64,000 bases of DNA from NCBI GenBank assembly GCA_017506865.1, contig JAFCMP010000120.1, positions 166,505 to 230,504 on the forward strand. Direction: 5' to 3'. Source of the DNA: Tribonema minus. Its lineage: Eukaryota > Sar > Xanthophyceae > Tribonematales > Tribonemataceae. The position numbers and the translations under genes were made by a program. Position 1 is the stretch's first letter, and every line of letters begins with the position of its first letter. The notes under the pieces were generated by a model. It saw nothing but the letters and a program-made list of their open reading frames with translations. It searched no databases and was not told the origin of the DNA. Below are positions 13,140-24,790 of the stretch, one piece after another.

Positions 13140-16100
13140 TCAGTGTTGCCCAACCTCCCCCGTGTCTCCCCTCTCCATTCCAACTTCAACTTGCTTCGCA
13201 CCCCCGCCGCCCTCCCCACAGCCCGTCGGCACCGCCCCTTCCGCCGTCCCGTCTCGAACGCCCCCTGCAGAGCCCCCCGCTCTCCCCTTCGCGCAGCCCG
13301 TTCCGCCGCGCTGCGCCGCCGTCGCGCTGCCGGCTCCGCCCTCGACATCGCTCAGCGTATCGTGCTGCTGCGCCGCCGCCGCTGTGGCCGCCGCAGCGTC
13401 ACCGGCGCCACCACTTTCGTCGTCCTTCAGATCCGGCAGCAGCGGTGCGTTATTGCTTCTGAGGGCCGCTGCCGCTGCCGCTGCCGCCGCCGCCTCCGCC
13501 GCTGCCGCCGTGTCATTGGCGCTACCCTCCTCTGCGTCTTTCAGTTCCAGCAGCAGCGGCGCGTGATCGCTGCCGAGGCACGCGGTGGCGCGCTCGTAGC
13601 CGCCGGAGCCGAGGACGTCCGCGTGCGCGATGCGCTGCGCCAGGGACTTCGACACGAGCAGGAAGTCGATGCGCATGCCCTTCCGGTAGTACTTGCCTGG
13701 GGGGGGGATGGGAGGTTGGGGGCGGGGGGGACGGGGGGGGGATGCCGTTCGCGTCGGTTGGTGTTTGCATGCAATACTCGGAGTGATTCGCTTCTGTATT
13801 GATGCGCATCGATGTACTCTCAAGTATGCATGCAAGTGATGCATGTACGGCATACTGTGCTTCTTAGTACGCACAGGGGTACGTTGCGTGCGTGTGCACG
13901 TATGCAAACTACCACGCATGCCCGTATGACGCAAGCCACCCAACAGTGTCACGAGCAGCCAACTTAGAATTAAGGTTGGGGTGAGGGTGAGGGTTTAGGT
14001 TACCCTCCCCCCCCCGGTAGGTCAAATTAAGTTAGGGTTAGGGCTAGGTTTTAGGGTTAGGGTTAGGACTTAGATTACCCTCTCCCCCTCAGTAGGCCCA
14101 GCCGTCGCCGCGCGTGAGCAGCAGGCGGTTTAGGGTCGGGGTCAGGATTAATTTACCCTCCCCCCTCGACAGGTAGGTCCATTCAGAAGTATTAGGGTTT
14201 GGGGTTAGGGTCGGGGCTAGATTACCCTCTCCCCTTCGGTAGGTCCATCAAGGGAAGGGCTAGGGTTTAGAGTTAGGCTTAGCTCACCCTCTCCCCCTCG
14301 GTAGGTCCAGCCGTCGCCGCGCGGGTGCAGCAGGCGGTACGCGTCCACCAGGCCCCCTTCAGCCAGAATCTGCTTGAAGCGCAGGCGCTCGTTGGGGGTG
14401 AAGCCCGGCTGCCCCCTGTCCCCCTCGTTCGCGGCCGCGCTGCGAAACGCATAGATGCATACAAAGACAGAAGGAATTCAATTGCAGGGCATTTCATCAG
14501 GTGCTTGGAGGCTGCGCGCGTCGAATCCGTGAAGTGCCCACCAGGTGGTGCTGTGCAGTGCAGACATGCATCGATCATCAGATCCTCGTCTCCGTCACCA
14601 CTTGAATTGTTGATAGGCGGGGTGAAGCCTGGCTGGACTGTCCCCCTCGTCCGCGGCCGCGCTGCGCCACGCATTTGCACATACGGAATTCAATTGCAGG
14701 GCAGTTCATCACGCGCGGTTGCACGCAGACAGATAGGATTCAATTGCACGGCGGTAAATCAGGTGCGCAGAGGGGGTGAAGCCCGGCTGCCCCCTGTCCC
14801 CCTCGTCCGCGGCCGCGCTGCGCCACGCGCGAATGCACACACAGACAACATTTAGTTGTAGGACAGTTGATCAGGTGCACAGAGAATGTGCATCAGAGCC
14901 GCTCAGGTGTTCCTAGGCATGCCTGCACACATCTGCAGAGCCTCGGCTGTCACTCGTGTACCGTTGATGATACATACATCTGCTTATTGCAATGAAAGAG
15001 ATTGTGCAACGGTGCATCATGCTTGGTCGCATGCGGCTGAACAAAGCTCCAGCTGCCCATGCTTGTTGACAGCAAGGGGGTGCGGCGCCCCTAGCCCCCC
15101 TCCGGGTTTGTTGCACGGCACTGCAAATACTTTCAGTTGGTGAGTCAATGTTGCACTACGCATCATGTCACGGCAACGACAACATGCCAGATTCTAGCAT
15201 CAGAGTGGCAAGAGAAGACGCCTGCCGCACGCACAAGGCCATTAACTTCAACTTCAACATGTGTGCATACAACGCCCACGCCGCCGCTGCGCCATGCGTT
15301 CACCAGAAGCGCAGCAATGCCATCAACTTCACCTCAATCTCCATGCCCACAGCGCTGCCAACTCACAACAACTGCCGCGCGAACCAGTCCGGGTGGCTCA
15401 CATGGCGCGCATCGGCGGTCGCGTTGAAGTTGCCCGCGCACACTCTCGCATGCCCGCGTAACACCATCAACATCTACTTCATGTCTGAACTCTCAACTTC
15501 CATGCAGCGTGCGGCACACCTGCAGAACGCCACTGCTGCGGTGACCAACCTCAAACTCAATCAACTTCAAGTTCAGAAAACTTCATGTTCAACCCGTAGC
15601 CGCGACAACAAGCTCACCAGAACTGCCGCGCAAACCAGTCCGGGTGGCTCACGTCGCGCTCATCAACGGTCGCGTTGAAGTCGCCGACGCACACGACGGC
15701 GCGCCGCGCGCGCCGCCGCGCCGCCAGCCACGCGCCCAGCTGCGCGTCCCACTCGCGCCGCCGCGCGTACGACGCCTCCGTCGTGCCGTTGTTGGGCGCG
15801 TAGACCGCGAGCACGTCGAAGGCGCGGTAGCGCAGCACGATGACGCGGCCGTCGGCGTGATGCTCGTGCGCGCCCGCGCTGCTGCCGCCGCTGCCGCCAC
15901 TGCTGCCGCTGCCGCCGCCGCCGCGGCCGCTGCTGCCGCCGCTGCTGCCGCCGCCGCCGCCGCTGCTGCCGCTGCCGCCGCTGCTACCGCCGCCGCCGCC
16001 GCTGCCGCCGCTGCTGCCGTTGCTGGCGCTGCTGCCGCTGCTGGCGCCGTCGTCATCAATGCTCAGGTTGTAGCGCACGGCGAGAGGCGTCACGCCCGCG

Positions 16101-18634
16101 CCCTGACGTATGAGGCATGCTGCGCGCGGAGCAGCGATGCGGAGAGGGGAGGCGAGGGCGGCCATGGGGTGGCACCAGTTCTCCACGACACCACGTCTCA
16201 TGTCAATGAGTTCATTGTCACCGTGAATGCATCACAAGAAGTGGTAATCGTGATGCGGCGGGGTGGGTGGGTGGGGGGGGAGCATGAGGGGGTCGCATCA
16301 GTTCGCCATGACCACACGTGAGATGTGGCTGAATGAATCCGCCGTCACCGTGAATGCATGACTGAGCTGGTAAGCGTTGTGGGTTTATGAACCCGCTGCG
16401 CCATGGTATCTCTACATGGATGGTAAGCGCCATGGCGCTGATGCCGCTGTCCCGACGCGCCACTCGGCGCAGGAGGCGCGCCGCCGCCGCGACCGGTATC
16501 AGCGCTCAGGCTGCGGCTCGTGGACGGCAGCAGCGCTGCGCCGGCGCTCGCGAAGATGGCGCAGCTGCAGTTGCTTGTGAGTGGGACAGCGCGCGCACAC
16601 GCACTGTATCGGAGCACGTGAATTCAGGCTGCCGGTTGTCGCGGCGCGGAGCCTCTGCGAAGACCTCGTGCCACCTGCTGTCGTCATCAGTGCTCAGACA
16701 GTAGGGCAGCAGTGCGAGTCGGTGCGCGCGCACATTCAGTACTTCTGCGGTGTGGAGTGGCCCATAGGTGGGCTGCAGCGGCACTGTTCAGCGTCACCGT
16801 GCGCCAAGCGCGACACTGCTGTCGGAGTCCCTCAGCGCCACCTGGGGTAGAAGTGCAAGTACTTGACGTAAGGTGACGCACCATTGCACACTTCCAGTCG
16901 GCGTGCACGCGCCGCACCCCATCCTCCACCTCAGCACCCAGTTCAACTCCCATCAGCGAACCGCATCGCGAAATTTACTACTGCTGTGGAGTGCATGCCA
17001 GGCAACGGTCACGATGCAGTTCTGTCAGAGCCACGCCGACCAGCGTCGTTGTGCGTAGGCAGCGCAGACAAACTTCAACTGTCACACAGCGCGACAACAA
17101 ATTCCCAGCACGGAGCACTGGCACGACAAGCGTCAGGACAAACTTCAAGCATCAGGGCCGACGCACCGGAGCCCGCGTAGTTCTTGTCTGCGAGCAACCG
17201 CAGCACCGCGTACAACAAACTTCCAGTGTCAGTCACAAACTTCAACTTTCAGGTGACGCACCGGAGCCCGCGTACTTCTTGTCCGCGAGCGACCACAGCA
17301 CCGCGTACCCCCACTGCCCCACGCTGTTCCTCAGATTCGCAACGTCCGTCCGATCCGCGGCGGTTTCGCAGCGCACGCGCCCCCTGTCGCGTGGCCGGCC
17401 GTCCCCCGGCTTGCTCTTGGGGGGCGCGTGCGCGGGCAGGCGCGCCTCCTGGATGAAGAACAGGTCCGGCGCGTTCTCCTGCAGGAACGCGCGGATCGCG
17501 CCGCCGCACTGGCTCTCCGGCTGCACGCGCGCGGCGGCGGCAGCGGCAGCGGCGGCGGCAGCGGCGGCGGCGGGGGCGCGGATGCGTGTCAAGGGATATG
17601 CGTCGGCGGATATGCAAGTGAGCAGGCGGATTGCGCTGCCGCACTGGCTCTCCGGCTGCGCGCGCGCGCAGGCGGTGGCAGCGGCGGCGGCGGCGGCGGT
17701 GGCGGAGGCGCATGAGTGAGTCCCAGGATATGCGTCGGGGGGGATGCAAGCGAGCAGGCGGTTGTGTGCGTCAGCGGCAACGGCTCAGCAAGCAGGGGGC
17801 CTGTGCCACGCTCGCTGACATGGTGCGTGACGACTCTGGCGCGCACTGGCTCTGCGCCTGCGCACGCGGTGGCGGCGGTGGCAGCAGCAGCGGCGGCGGC
17901 AGCTGCGGCGGCGCGAGTGTGTGTCATAGGCTGTGTCGGCGGAAGCGCGAATGAGCATGCGCGTGCACGTGCATAGAGCGGCAAGCCTGGCAGCGACGGC
18001 TCAGCGCGGGGGCGGCGCGCACTGCGCTCACTGCCGTGACATCAGGCGCGGCCGGCACGTGCAATTCGTGGGATGCGGCCATTCAGCAAACAGCGCCGCG
18101 GCGGCGTGCGTAGGTAGTAATGAGATAAATTGGTCGGCTGGGCCACACCTCAGTCAGCAGACTCTCGTCAGCGAGTTGTCGCCTTGTTAGCAGTGGCGAT
18201 ATGCTGCAGCACTGTCGCTGCCTGTTGGGACCCACTCAACACAAGATGCTTGGCGACTGGTAACAGCGTCTGCTGTGCCTTATCACGGAAAAAACAGAGT
18301 CGTCTACACGGCGGTGTACTGGGGATGCAGTGCCGCATGATGCAACAAGCGCGCGCCTTCATTCACTGCAAATCAAATTATTTATCATTCCCTTGTACAC
18401 TGTCACAATGCGCAGCTGGACCAGCCTCACCCGCAGTCGCACGCTGAGCCCATCGGCGTTCCAGGTACAGATTATGCGGGGATCGCGCCCTGCGACTTGT
18501 CTGGCTCCCTCGCCTTCAGCAGCCGCTGCCGCTGTTGCCGCTGCTGCCGGCGCCGCTCCTGCCTCAGTCCGTTGACGCTTTGCAGGCGGCTCCGCAGTCT
18601 TGCCAAACATATCCGCTATGCTCCGCTGGCTCAT
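13140..18634 (-). CDS. AP endonuclease, exonuclease III/APE1 family
   Basis: Predicted base-excision-repair enzyme that cleaves DNA 5' of abasic sites. Minus-strand exons in order: 18634-18431, 17520-17262, 16119-15618, 14439-14288, 13696-13140, with phases 0,1,2,1; 557 residues. Family motifs appear in order: WNADGL (Asn59), FIQEARL (metal-binding Glu93), the AGSACLIR segment matching the family's SGVGLLSR region, GRVIVLRYRAFDVLAVYAPN, VGDFNAT, HPDWF, PGFTPNERLRFKQIL, MRIDFLLVS and GSDHAP (catalytic Asp-His). The start chosen is the ATG at 18634; upstream in-frame codons have no ATG. The first residues, MSQRSIADMFGK, resemble a PCNA-interacting (PIP) motif, and PAKRQR may be a nuclear signal. 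Oddities are a long Gly/Ser run in exon 3 before the GRVIV strand and a poly-Ala, low-complexity C-terminal tail of about 130 residues holding a degenerate copy of the DHAPLLLELKD segment. At 557 residues it is much longer than the usual 250-320. Nuclear location is inferred. Confidence 0.92.
13697..14287 (-). repeat. tandem donor copies after AP-endonuclease exon 4
   Basis: The exon-4 end (plus-strand CCCTCTCCCCCTCGGTAGG) recurs near 14003, 14080, 14155 and 14240, each next to degenerate TTAGGG DNA (plus strand). The true minus-strand donor is just below 14288. Confidence 0.82.
14440..14840 (-). repeat. tandem acceptor copies before AP-endonuclease exon 4
   Basis: Two extra copies of the exon-4 5' end with acceptor (plus-strand CCGCGGCCGCGCTGCG) lie at about 14625-14672 and 14768-14830, each followed by a CAATTGCAGGGC-like spacer. 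Confidence 0.85.
15355..15425 (-). repeat. decayed copy of AP-endonuclease exon 3 end
   Basis: Repeats the HPDWFARQ-coding exon end plus a degenerate donor, downstream in the sense direction of the true donor below 15618. Confidence 0.82.
15880..16045 (-). repeat. trinucleotide run coding Gly/Ser in AP endonuclease
   Basis: An imperfect GGC/AGC repeat inside coding exon 3. It produces about 55 residues of Gly and Ser between two core strands of the nuclease domain and keeps frame. Confidence 0.9.
16620..16730 (-). repeat. diverged copy of AP-endonuclease exon 3 start
   Basis: The minus strand carries a CTGAGCACTGATGACGAC stretch that resembles the exon-3 segment coding LSIDDD. It lies upstream of exon 3 in the sense direction and is more decayed than most copies. 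Confidence 0.5.
17130..17261 (-). repeat. copy of AP-endonuclease exon 2 end
   Basis: The exon-2 end coding DKKYAGS with a GTGCGTC donor is repeated at about 17150-17210, just after the true donor in the sense direction. Confidence 0.8.
17521..17930 (-). repeat. tandem acceptor copies before AP-endonuclease exon 2
   Basis: Units of GCC-rich tract, CAG and the PESQCG-coding start recur at about 17625-17700 and 17830-17930, both preceding the true acceptor in the sense direction. Confidence 0.82.
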
Positions 18635-19326
18635 GTCAGCTGCCCGCGTCCTCGCTGCCTGACTCTTCTCAGCGTTCGCCACACTAAGGTTTTCCGTCCT
18701 TTTTTCCGCAAGCTGCCTGCCGCTCCCGATGGTGGCCGACTCGCCACCTGCAATGGCGAGGTGTCCAAATTCTTATCCAATCAGCAAGCAGGCAAGCGCT
18801 GCTTCATTCAAACATGTGGCAAGGCGTCAGCAAGGGCGTACAGTCGAAGGGCGCGCGGTTTGTTTGGTATATCGGGGGCATGCACTGCAGCGAAAGACCA
18901 GCTTCATGAGGATTATAAAAGCTGCCTGCATTTCCTTGGCTTGCGGCCGCGGCGCCTTCACCGCGCCTCAATCTGATGGCAAGCAATGCCTCGCAGTTAC
19001 TGCGTTGACCAGGGCAAGGTAAGTTGGTGAGGCGACGACGCGCCGGGCATCTTCTTCGTGGTTGTCAGATCTTTGGATCCTGTGAAGTTGGCCAAACTAC
19101 ATGCACGAGCTTAATCGGTGCGCCCGGCTGCTAATTGGTGCTGGCACGGCATGCTCAGCTCACCTCTCGAGTGCTGCTAAGCCTCCAAGCAAGCGCCTCA
19201 CACGCGAGCTCGTTCTTCAAGTGTCCACCTTGAAGTGCACTGCAGTTCGAAGGATTCCGAGATTTGATTAGGCTGCATACACGAGAACACAAGCACGCAA
19301 ACTAAAACTAAACAACAGCACCGACA
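18635..19326. promoter_or_regulatory. divergent intergenic region, probable shared promoter
   Basis: The 692 bp between the divergent starts of the AP endonuclease and TspO genes must hold both promoters. No TATA box or known element is clear. The 40 bases before the TspO ATG are A-rich (ACTAAAACTAAACAACAGC), as expected of a 5' leader. Confidence 0.4.
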
Positions 19327-22300
19327 ATGCGATTCCTGTCCTGCACCCTGGTGGTCCTCGCTGCCTGCTGCTGCAGCAGTGCCAGAGCCGCTCCCCATGC
19401 ACCCTCAGGCTCCGTGCAGCGCAACCCACTTCACAAGGTGAACAATGTAAGGGGAGGAGGCGACCTGACCTCCACGTCGCCACCGAAGACTGTTGGCCTG
19501 GGCCGAGTGATGAACCTGAGGACCGCACTGGAGTACAAGGGCTTCGCGATCGCAGAGACGGGACTGCTCCTGGGTGTGCTGCAGCTGGCGAGGAAGCTCG
19601 CAGCTCGCCACCCCCTTGACATCAAGTACATGCGCGCAGTGGACTACACCGCCTGGGCAGTGATAGGTGAGCTTCGGCCACAGCCATGCTGCTGCACCTG
19701 CTGTCCTGTGTTTCTGCCTGTTGCTGCCAATTGCATATATCTGAGTGCTCCTACAGGTCAGAATGTTTACTTCAATGCCCGATCCCGCACGTTGCTGGTA
19801 TGTGCTGACCACCGTGTTGGCGCTGCGTTCACCCTCACTTGCTCAGCTCTTGGCTCGGACTGGCTTGTGGGAGTGATCAGGCTGCTGTTGGTGAAGCTGC
19901 AGCTGGCGAAGCCTCGGGTCAACATCGACGAATCGTTGAGGACTTGGTACAGGCTGTAAGTCATAAAGAGTGTGAGCTTACATATATATTTAGTACTGAT
20001 ATTCATGAATATAAAGGCAGCGAACGTATTCATATTCATGTGGTATGCGCATAATTAATGCCTCGCAGTCTCCAACCTTGTGCGCTTTCGCTGCAGTATC
20101 ATGTGCCATGTGAAGTACCCTAGCGGCCAGAAAATGCAATAGCGACATATGTAGATGCAGCCATGTCCGCTATGCACGTGGCGGATGTGCATCTGTATGT
20201 GTGCACTGCCCTCATCAAACTTCTGATTGATTCTCGTTCAGGGCACAGAAACCGCCCGGATGTCCGGTGTGTGAAGCCGAAATCAATGCGTATCCGGTGA
20301 CAAAGTGCGCAATCTACTGCTGACAACAAGATGCGTCACTAATGAGCTCAGGAGCTGCAGCCAATTTGCCTCGATTCTTGGCGGCTGTGCGTAGCAGTGA
20401 TTCCTTGTCACGCAGGGATAGCGCATAACCACAAGGTGCCAGCGTGACTGATTGCCGTCAACTGTGTGCACTGTGAACACCATCAAACTGCATCAGATGC
20501 GAAATAGGGCTTGGTTCCTTGCACCAGATTACTTTGTATGCAGACTCGTCAAGCGAACACAGTACTTCGTGCTGCCTATGCAACCTGAGAAGATAGTACC
20601 TCGACAAGTTTTCAAGTGAGTGTGGCTCTCATGGAGTGTGCGCTGAGTAGTGCACCAGATTACGAGTGCTGTAGTGTTGTGTCAGAAGGGAATGTTGTGG
20701 GAGCATGCAGGTGGAATGTTGTGGGAGCATGGAGGCTGACCTGGTGAGGTTGCTTTGAACATCATGACGGCGTGCAGCACACACTAAATTTTGGCAGAGA
20801 ACGCGTTCATTGGGGTTTGTTCACGCTTCTGTGTCATGATGCTGCACATGCGTGCCCACATTGCAGAACGGCAGCCTCTATGATCCTTGAAGCGCGCCGC
20901 ATGCGACAGCACGACTTCAATCACATGATGAATTGAATATACTGGTTTGACAGGCTTAGAGACCAGCTTGAGGGCGCGAAACCTCATTTACTGAACCAGT
21001 TCCGTTCATTGCATTTGTCCCGTCGCCCTGCAGCATCGCAAAGCCCAAGTGGACACCCGCAGACTGGGTATTCCCTACGGTACGTACCTGCTCCTTAACT
21101 CCCTACATATTGTAATTGCGCGATTTCGCTTGCGATCCTGTTTGTGAAGTGTACCTTTGGCAAGCACGGCGGCGGTAGTAGCAAACCTGTGCGTGATGTG
21201 ACACTCAAAGGGTGCCATGCGACAGTGCAGCTTTTTCGACGCTGGCTCTCTTCCGCGTCATACATGTGCCACCCCCCCCCCCCCCCCCCCCCCTTGCCTC
21301 GAGTACATTGCTGCTTCCGAAGCCATGCAGAGTTTGCTTCCGAAGCCATGCAAAGTTTGTAGTCATTTCCCTTGTTGTAGTCCAACCCTGTGCGCCGCAT
21401 CACGGCACTTTTGCTGCATGTCCGGATCCCCCTCTCAATCCCTTGATTACAGTGCGGGCACAGAATCCTCTTTCTCAGCCCCCCCCCCCTCTGCTGCAGG
21501 TCTGGATCCCCCTGAAGCTGATGCAGGTCCTGGGCGCGCGCATCATCTGGCTGCAGACGGGCAGGGACCCGCTGGCGACGCCCATCGTGCTCTACTGCCT
21601 CCACGCGGTGAGCGCTGCCACACTTGAGTGGCACGGCATGTAGCTTGGCGTATTTGATGCGCGATGCAGTGCTCTTTGAATGTTTCTGGTCCCATGCACT
21701 GAGTGCCCGCTGATGGCGTTGATTGATCGTGCTGTACCGCCTCCACGCAGTTAGCACTGCCGCACTTGAGCGGCGGTGACGTGCCTCAGTCGGGCGCCTG
21801 CACTGCACGTAGCTTAGCGTGTGCGATGTGTGAGGCAGTGCTCTCTGCATACTTCTGGTCCAATGCAGAGAGTGCCCGAAAGGGGCGCCAATGGTGCTCT
21901 TGTGCCACGCTCCTCGCAAACTAAGCAGCGGTGACGTGCCTCCGCCACCTCTGCTGCAGAGCCGCGAAGAGGTGATGCGCTATCAGAACTTGAGCAGAGG
22001 TACTGCGTTTCACCAAACGAAACGTCCTCTAGCGATGCTGTTCCGTTCGTGTTCCACTGCCTCCACGAGTTGAGCGCTGCTGCACTTGGCTTTGGGTGAA
22101 GATGGTGATGTGCCTCAGCAACTGCCTGCAGCATGACGTCTAGCCCACACATACTCTCGCCATGCACCTCAAGTGCACTACTTTCAGTGCACTACGCTCA
22201 CACGGCCCTTTTGTATACCCATACCTACTCTGTGATGCTGTGCAGGCCCTGGGCGACAACTGGAACACCGCCTTCTTCCGTGAACAGTACATCACTGGAG

Positions 22301-23180
22301 GTGAGGCTGAGTAACTGCAAACATGAAGTTTAGAAAGGCCACTAGCTTGAGTGTAAAGGCTGCAGGAGGCACATAAACATTCAGCGCCATGTCTGGAGTA
22401 CAAGTGCCGCTGTGTCCACATGGAAGTGGGGAAGGGCAACTTAGCATGAAGTTCAAGAAGGTCACGGGTGTGAAGGCTGTATGCACGAGTTCACGCTACT
22501 GAGGGACCTGCATATGCTAAGCGTCTGGAGTCTTGCTCTAAGACTGGCGCTACGCGCAGCCAGCAGCCGCCGTGTGCGTGCTTGCGGCACGCCTGGTATG
22601 CTTAGCCTGGTACCATTCACTGCCGCTCATGTCCAGCTGCAAGCGCGCACGCGTGAGTATGCTATGTTTGGTACCATCAACTGCTGCTCAAATTCAACTG
22701 CAATGCTGTGGTGAGGTGCGCTGCCCCTAGTGTTGTTATGTGTGAAACACCTGGCAGTATCAATCTCCTGAAGTTTGTGGCATCTAGTCCAAGCGATGAT
22801 CATGAACAAGCAAGTGCATGCAGTGTCATTCGAAACAGTCCTCGCACGTGGCTGAGCTGGTCGGGACCCTGTGGGCTGCGCGATTAAAGCAACAGAGTCG
22901 TGCCCTGTCCCGCCTGCAAAAACACCAGGCAACTCGCAGATGCAGCTCGAACCCAAGCCGTAGCAGGCAGGCATCAGCTGACCTGTGCCACACGCAATGT
23001 TTTTGTGGTGTCACGCACGCAGGCCTCTCCATCATCGTCCAGTTCTTTGCGGCGCTGCTGGCGACCACCTACATCTTCTACCAGATGGACCCCGTCGCGG
23101 GCAACTTCCTGCTGCCCACGTGCGTGTGGGTGACCATCGCCACAACGCTCAACTACAGCATCTACCGCAGGAACAAGTGA
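19327..23180 (+). CDS. TSPO: TspO/MBR family translocator protein with signal peptide
   Basis: Membrane protein of the family that binds porphyrins and sterols. Exons: 19327-19666, 19847-19955, 20544-20615, 21034-21079, 21500-21607, 22246-22300, 23023-23180 (TGA); 295 residues; phases 1,2,2,0,0,1. Residues 1-21 form a signal peptide (MRFLSCTLVVLAACCCSSARA), shown here without its following A. NNVRGGG follows at about 40-46. Then comes an extension with hydrophobic stretches that is not part of the core family. The TspO core is recognisable from AKPKWTPADWVFP, through ALGDNWNTAFF, to the last helix LLPTCVWVTIATTLNYSI, the family's most conserved region. A signal peptide plus extension suggests the secretory route or a plastid behind an ER-type membrane, rather than the classical mitochondrial outer membrane. 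Exon 5 is followed by two decayed copies of its 3' end in intron 5. Identity is firm; location is inference. Confidence 0.9.
21608..22100 (+). repeat. tandem donor copies after TspO exon 5
   Basis: The exon end TGCCTCCACGCG|GTGAGC is followed by copies near 21731 (GTTAGC) and 22048 (TTGAGC), showing stepwise loss of the donor GT. Flanking spacers (GCACTTGAG, GACGTGCCTC) also repeat. Confidence 0.8.
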
Positions 23181-24790
23181 ACCTGCTGAGACACGCCATG
23201 AAGGGCACAACAAACACCATTTACCGGGGACACACGGCGTGACACCGGGGGGCTGTGTGCTTCCCCAATGGCGAAGCAGATGCGCGCCACACCAAGTAAC
23301 TTGGGGTAGGAATGTGCGAGGGGGGCACGCACGGGGACACTGTCGCATGCATCTTTGAGGCACACGTGCACGCGTCTCTGCGCTCTTGTGTTGACGTGGA
23401 AGGGGAATGCGGCATACGCATCTGCGAAGGACAGGTGTCACGTCACCGTTGTGCGATACATATACACAGGGCATAGCTGAAGCTAGAGTGTGATACACAT
23501 TGCGTATGCACTGTCATGAATGCAAAACCACATTAGTCTGAAGCATGGTACATGTGGTGTTGTGCTCTGCTTTCCTTTCTTCGTTTGTTCCAACGGCTGC
23601 CTTGACAATGGTACTGTACATGTTGTTTGGTATTCAAAGTGTGCATTGCCAAGTGACGGACTGGGAGGTCGAGTGTACATACACTTTCATTTTTTTCGGT
23701 TGGACTTAAAAGTCCTCCTTCTCCCGTGAATTGGCTGTGCACTCCGATACAACATTTCCACGGAGAGAATAAAACAGAATACCCTACAACCGAACCCTAG
23801 CCAGGGTATTCCAGCATAGAAAAGATATCTGCAGGCGTGGGTCACCTTTGACATTGCCCAGGGACAGAGACCAATGCTGACACATATGAAACACGCCTGT
23901 AGAGAAGTGATCACTGGGTGCTAGGCACTGGTGCTAAGGGGTATAGAAGCTGTTGCAATGGGAGGTCCTACCCAACCCCAATGTATCCCTCACGAACCCA
24001 AAGACCTACTGTCAGCACACAATGCTTCACAGCTGCTACCTCTCACAATTGTTTCAACCCAGACTAATTTTTCCAAAAAAAGGTTACCAATTGTGCGTGA
24101 TGGTCCGTGAACAGCTTTGTGCAGGCCTAGAATACTTCTAAGGCCTGGATTACTTGTGACAGCGTGCAACTGAGGACAATAGCCACGATCACTGGGTGCG
24201 AGGTGGTGCTGAAAGTGCTGCTCTACTAGCCCCGATGAATCCGTCACAAAACCCAAAATCGCCGCTTCGCACTCCAGCACATTCTGCTCCTCCCCGCTGC
24301 TGCCGCCGCCTGCTCGACGTGCTGCTCTGACTGACCACATGCAACAGACGTCAGTTATCGTGAAAAATAACCAGTTGAGTTTGACCTTGGGGATAAAAAT
24401 CCCAAGGTTTGACGCATCAGAGTCGTGTGTGGTGCCATTGCTTCGAAGCTTCGCATATGCAAGCATCCGTCGCATCGCCTCGCCGCTCCAGCGTTAGACA
24501 AAGTTACCATGCGTTTGTCTCACACATATTCATGAATGTAACGTCTTTGAGATTTTGCCGCCAGCGCCAGCCACGCCACGCCGCAGCAGCTGAGGATGTC
24601 ACCTCCCTCAGCTGAACTGGCATGAACTTTGACTACCAGACTGCGCAGAGGTGCGGAACTGCTCTTGTTCAAGGCCGTGTGTGCGAATAAAAAAAGAGCG
24701 GAGTTGTTGAGCAAACTTCCAAAGTAGCTCTGAAGCAGCTCCGGACGGGAGACGAGATAACACAATCAGCGAGGGAGGCAGGCGAGGGCC
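23181..24790. other. intergenic region TspO to RWP-RK
   Basis: TspO 3' flank and RWP-RK 5' flank, less GC-rich than the genes. Two loosely similar blocks (about 23960-24020 and 24217-24270) suggest an old duplication. No gene supported. Confidence 0.5.

Noticed and set aside
13026..16321. Long plus-strand ORFs at 13026-13802 and 15644-16321
   Set aside because: Antisense shadows of AP-endonuclease exons; poly-Ala composition and no domain.
16798..16841. 44-bp mini-exon in the AP-endonuclease gene
   Set aside because: It would fix phase only if exon 3 began at 16102. Starting exon 3 at 16119 keeps phase and restores the conserved AGSACLIR segment without it.
19667..19846. Reading the TspO first intron as coding, or a mini-exon at 19757-19797
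   Set aside because: Read-through is open, but the GTGAGC donor and the phase of exon 2 fit a direct 19666-to-19847 join. The mini-exon would put a stop in exon 2.
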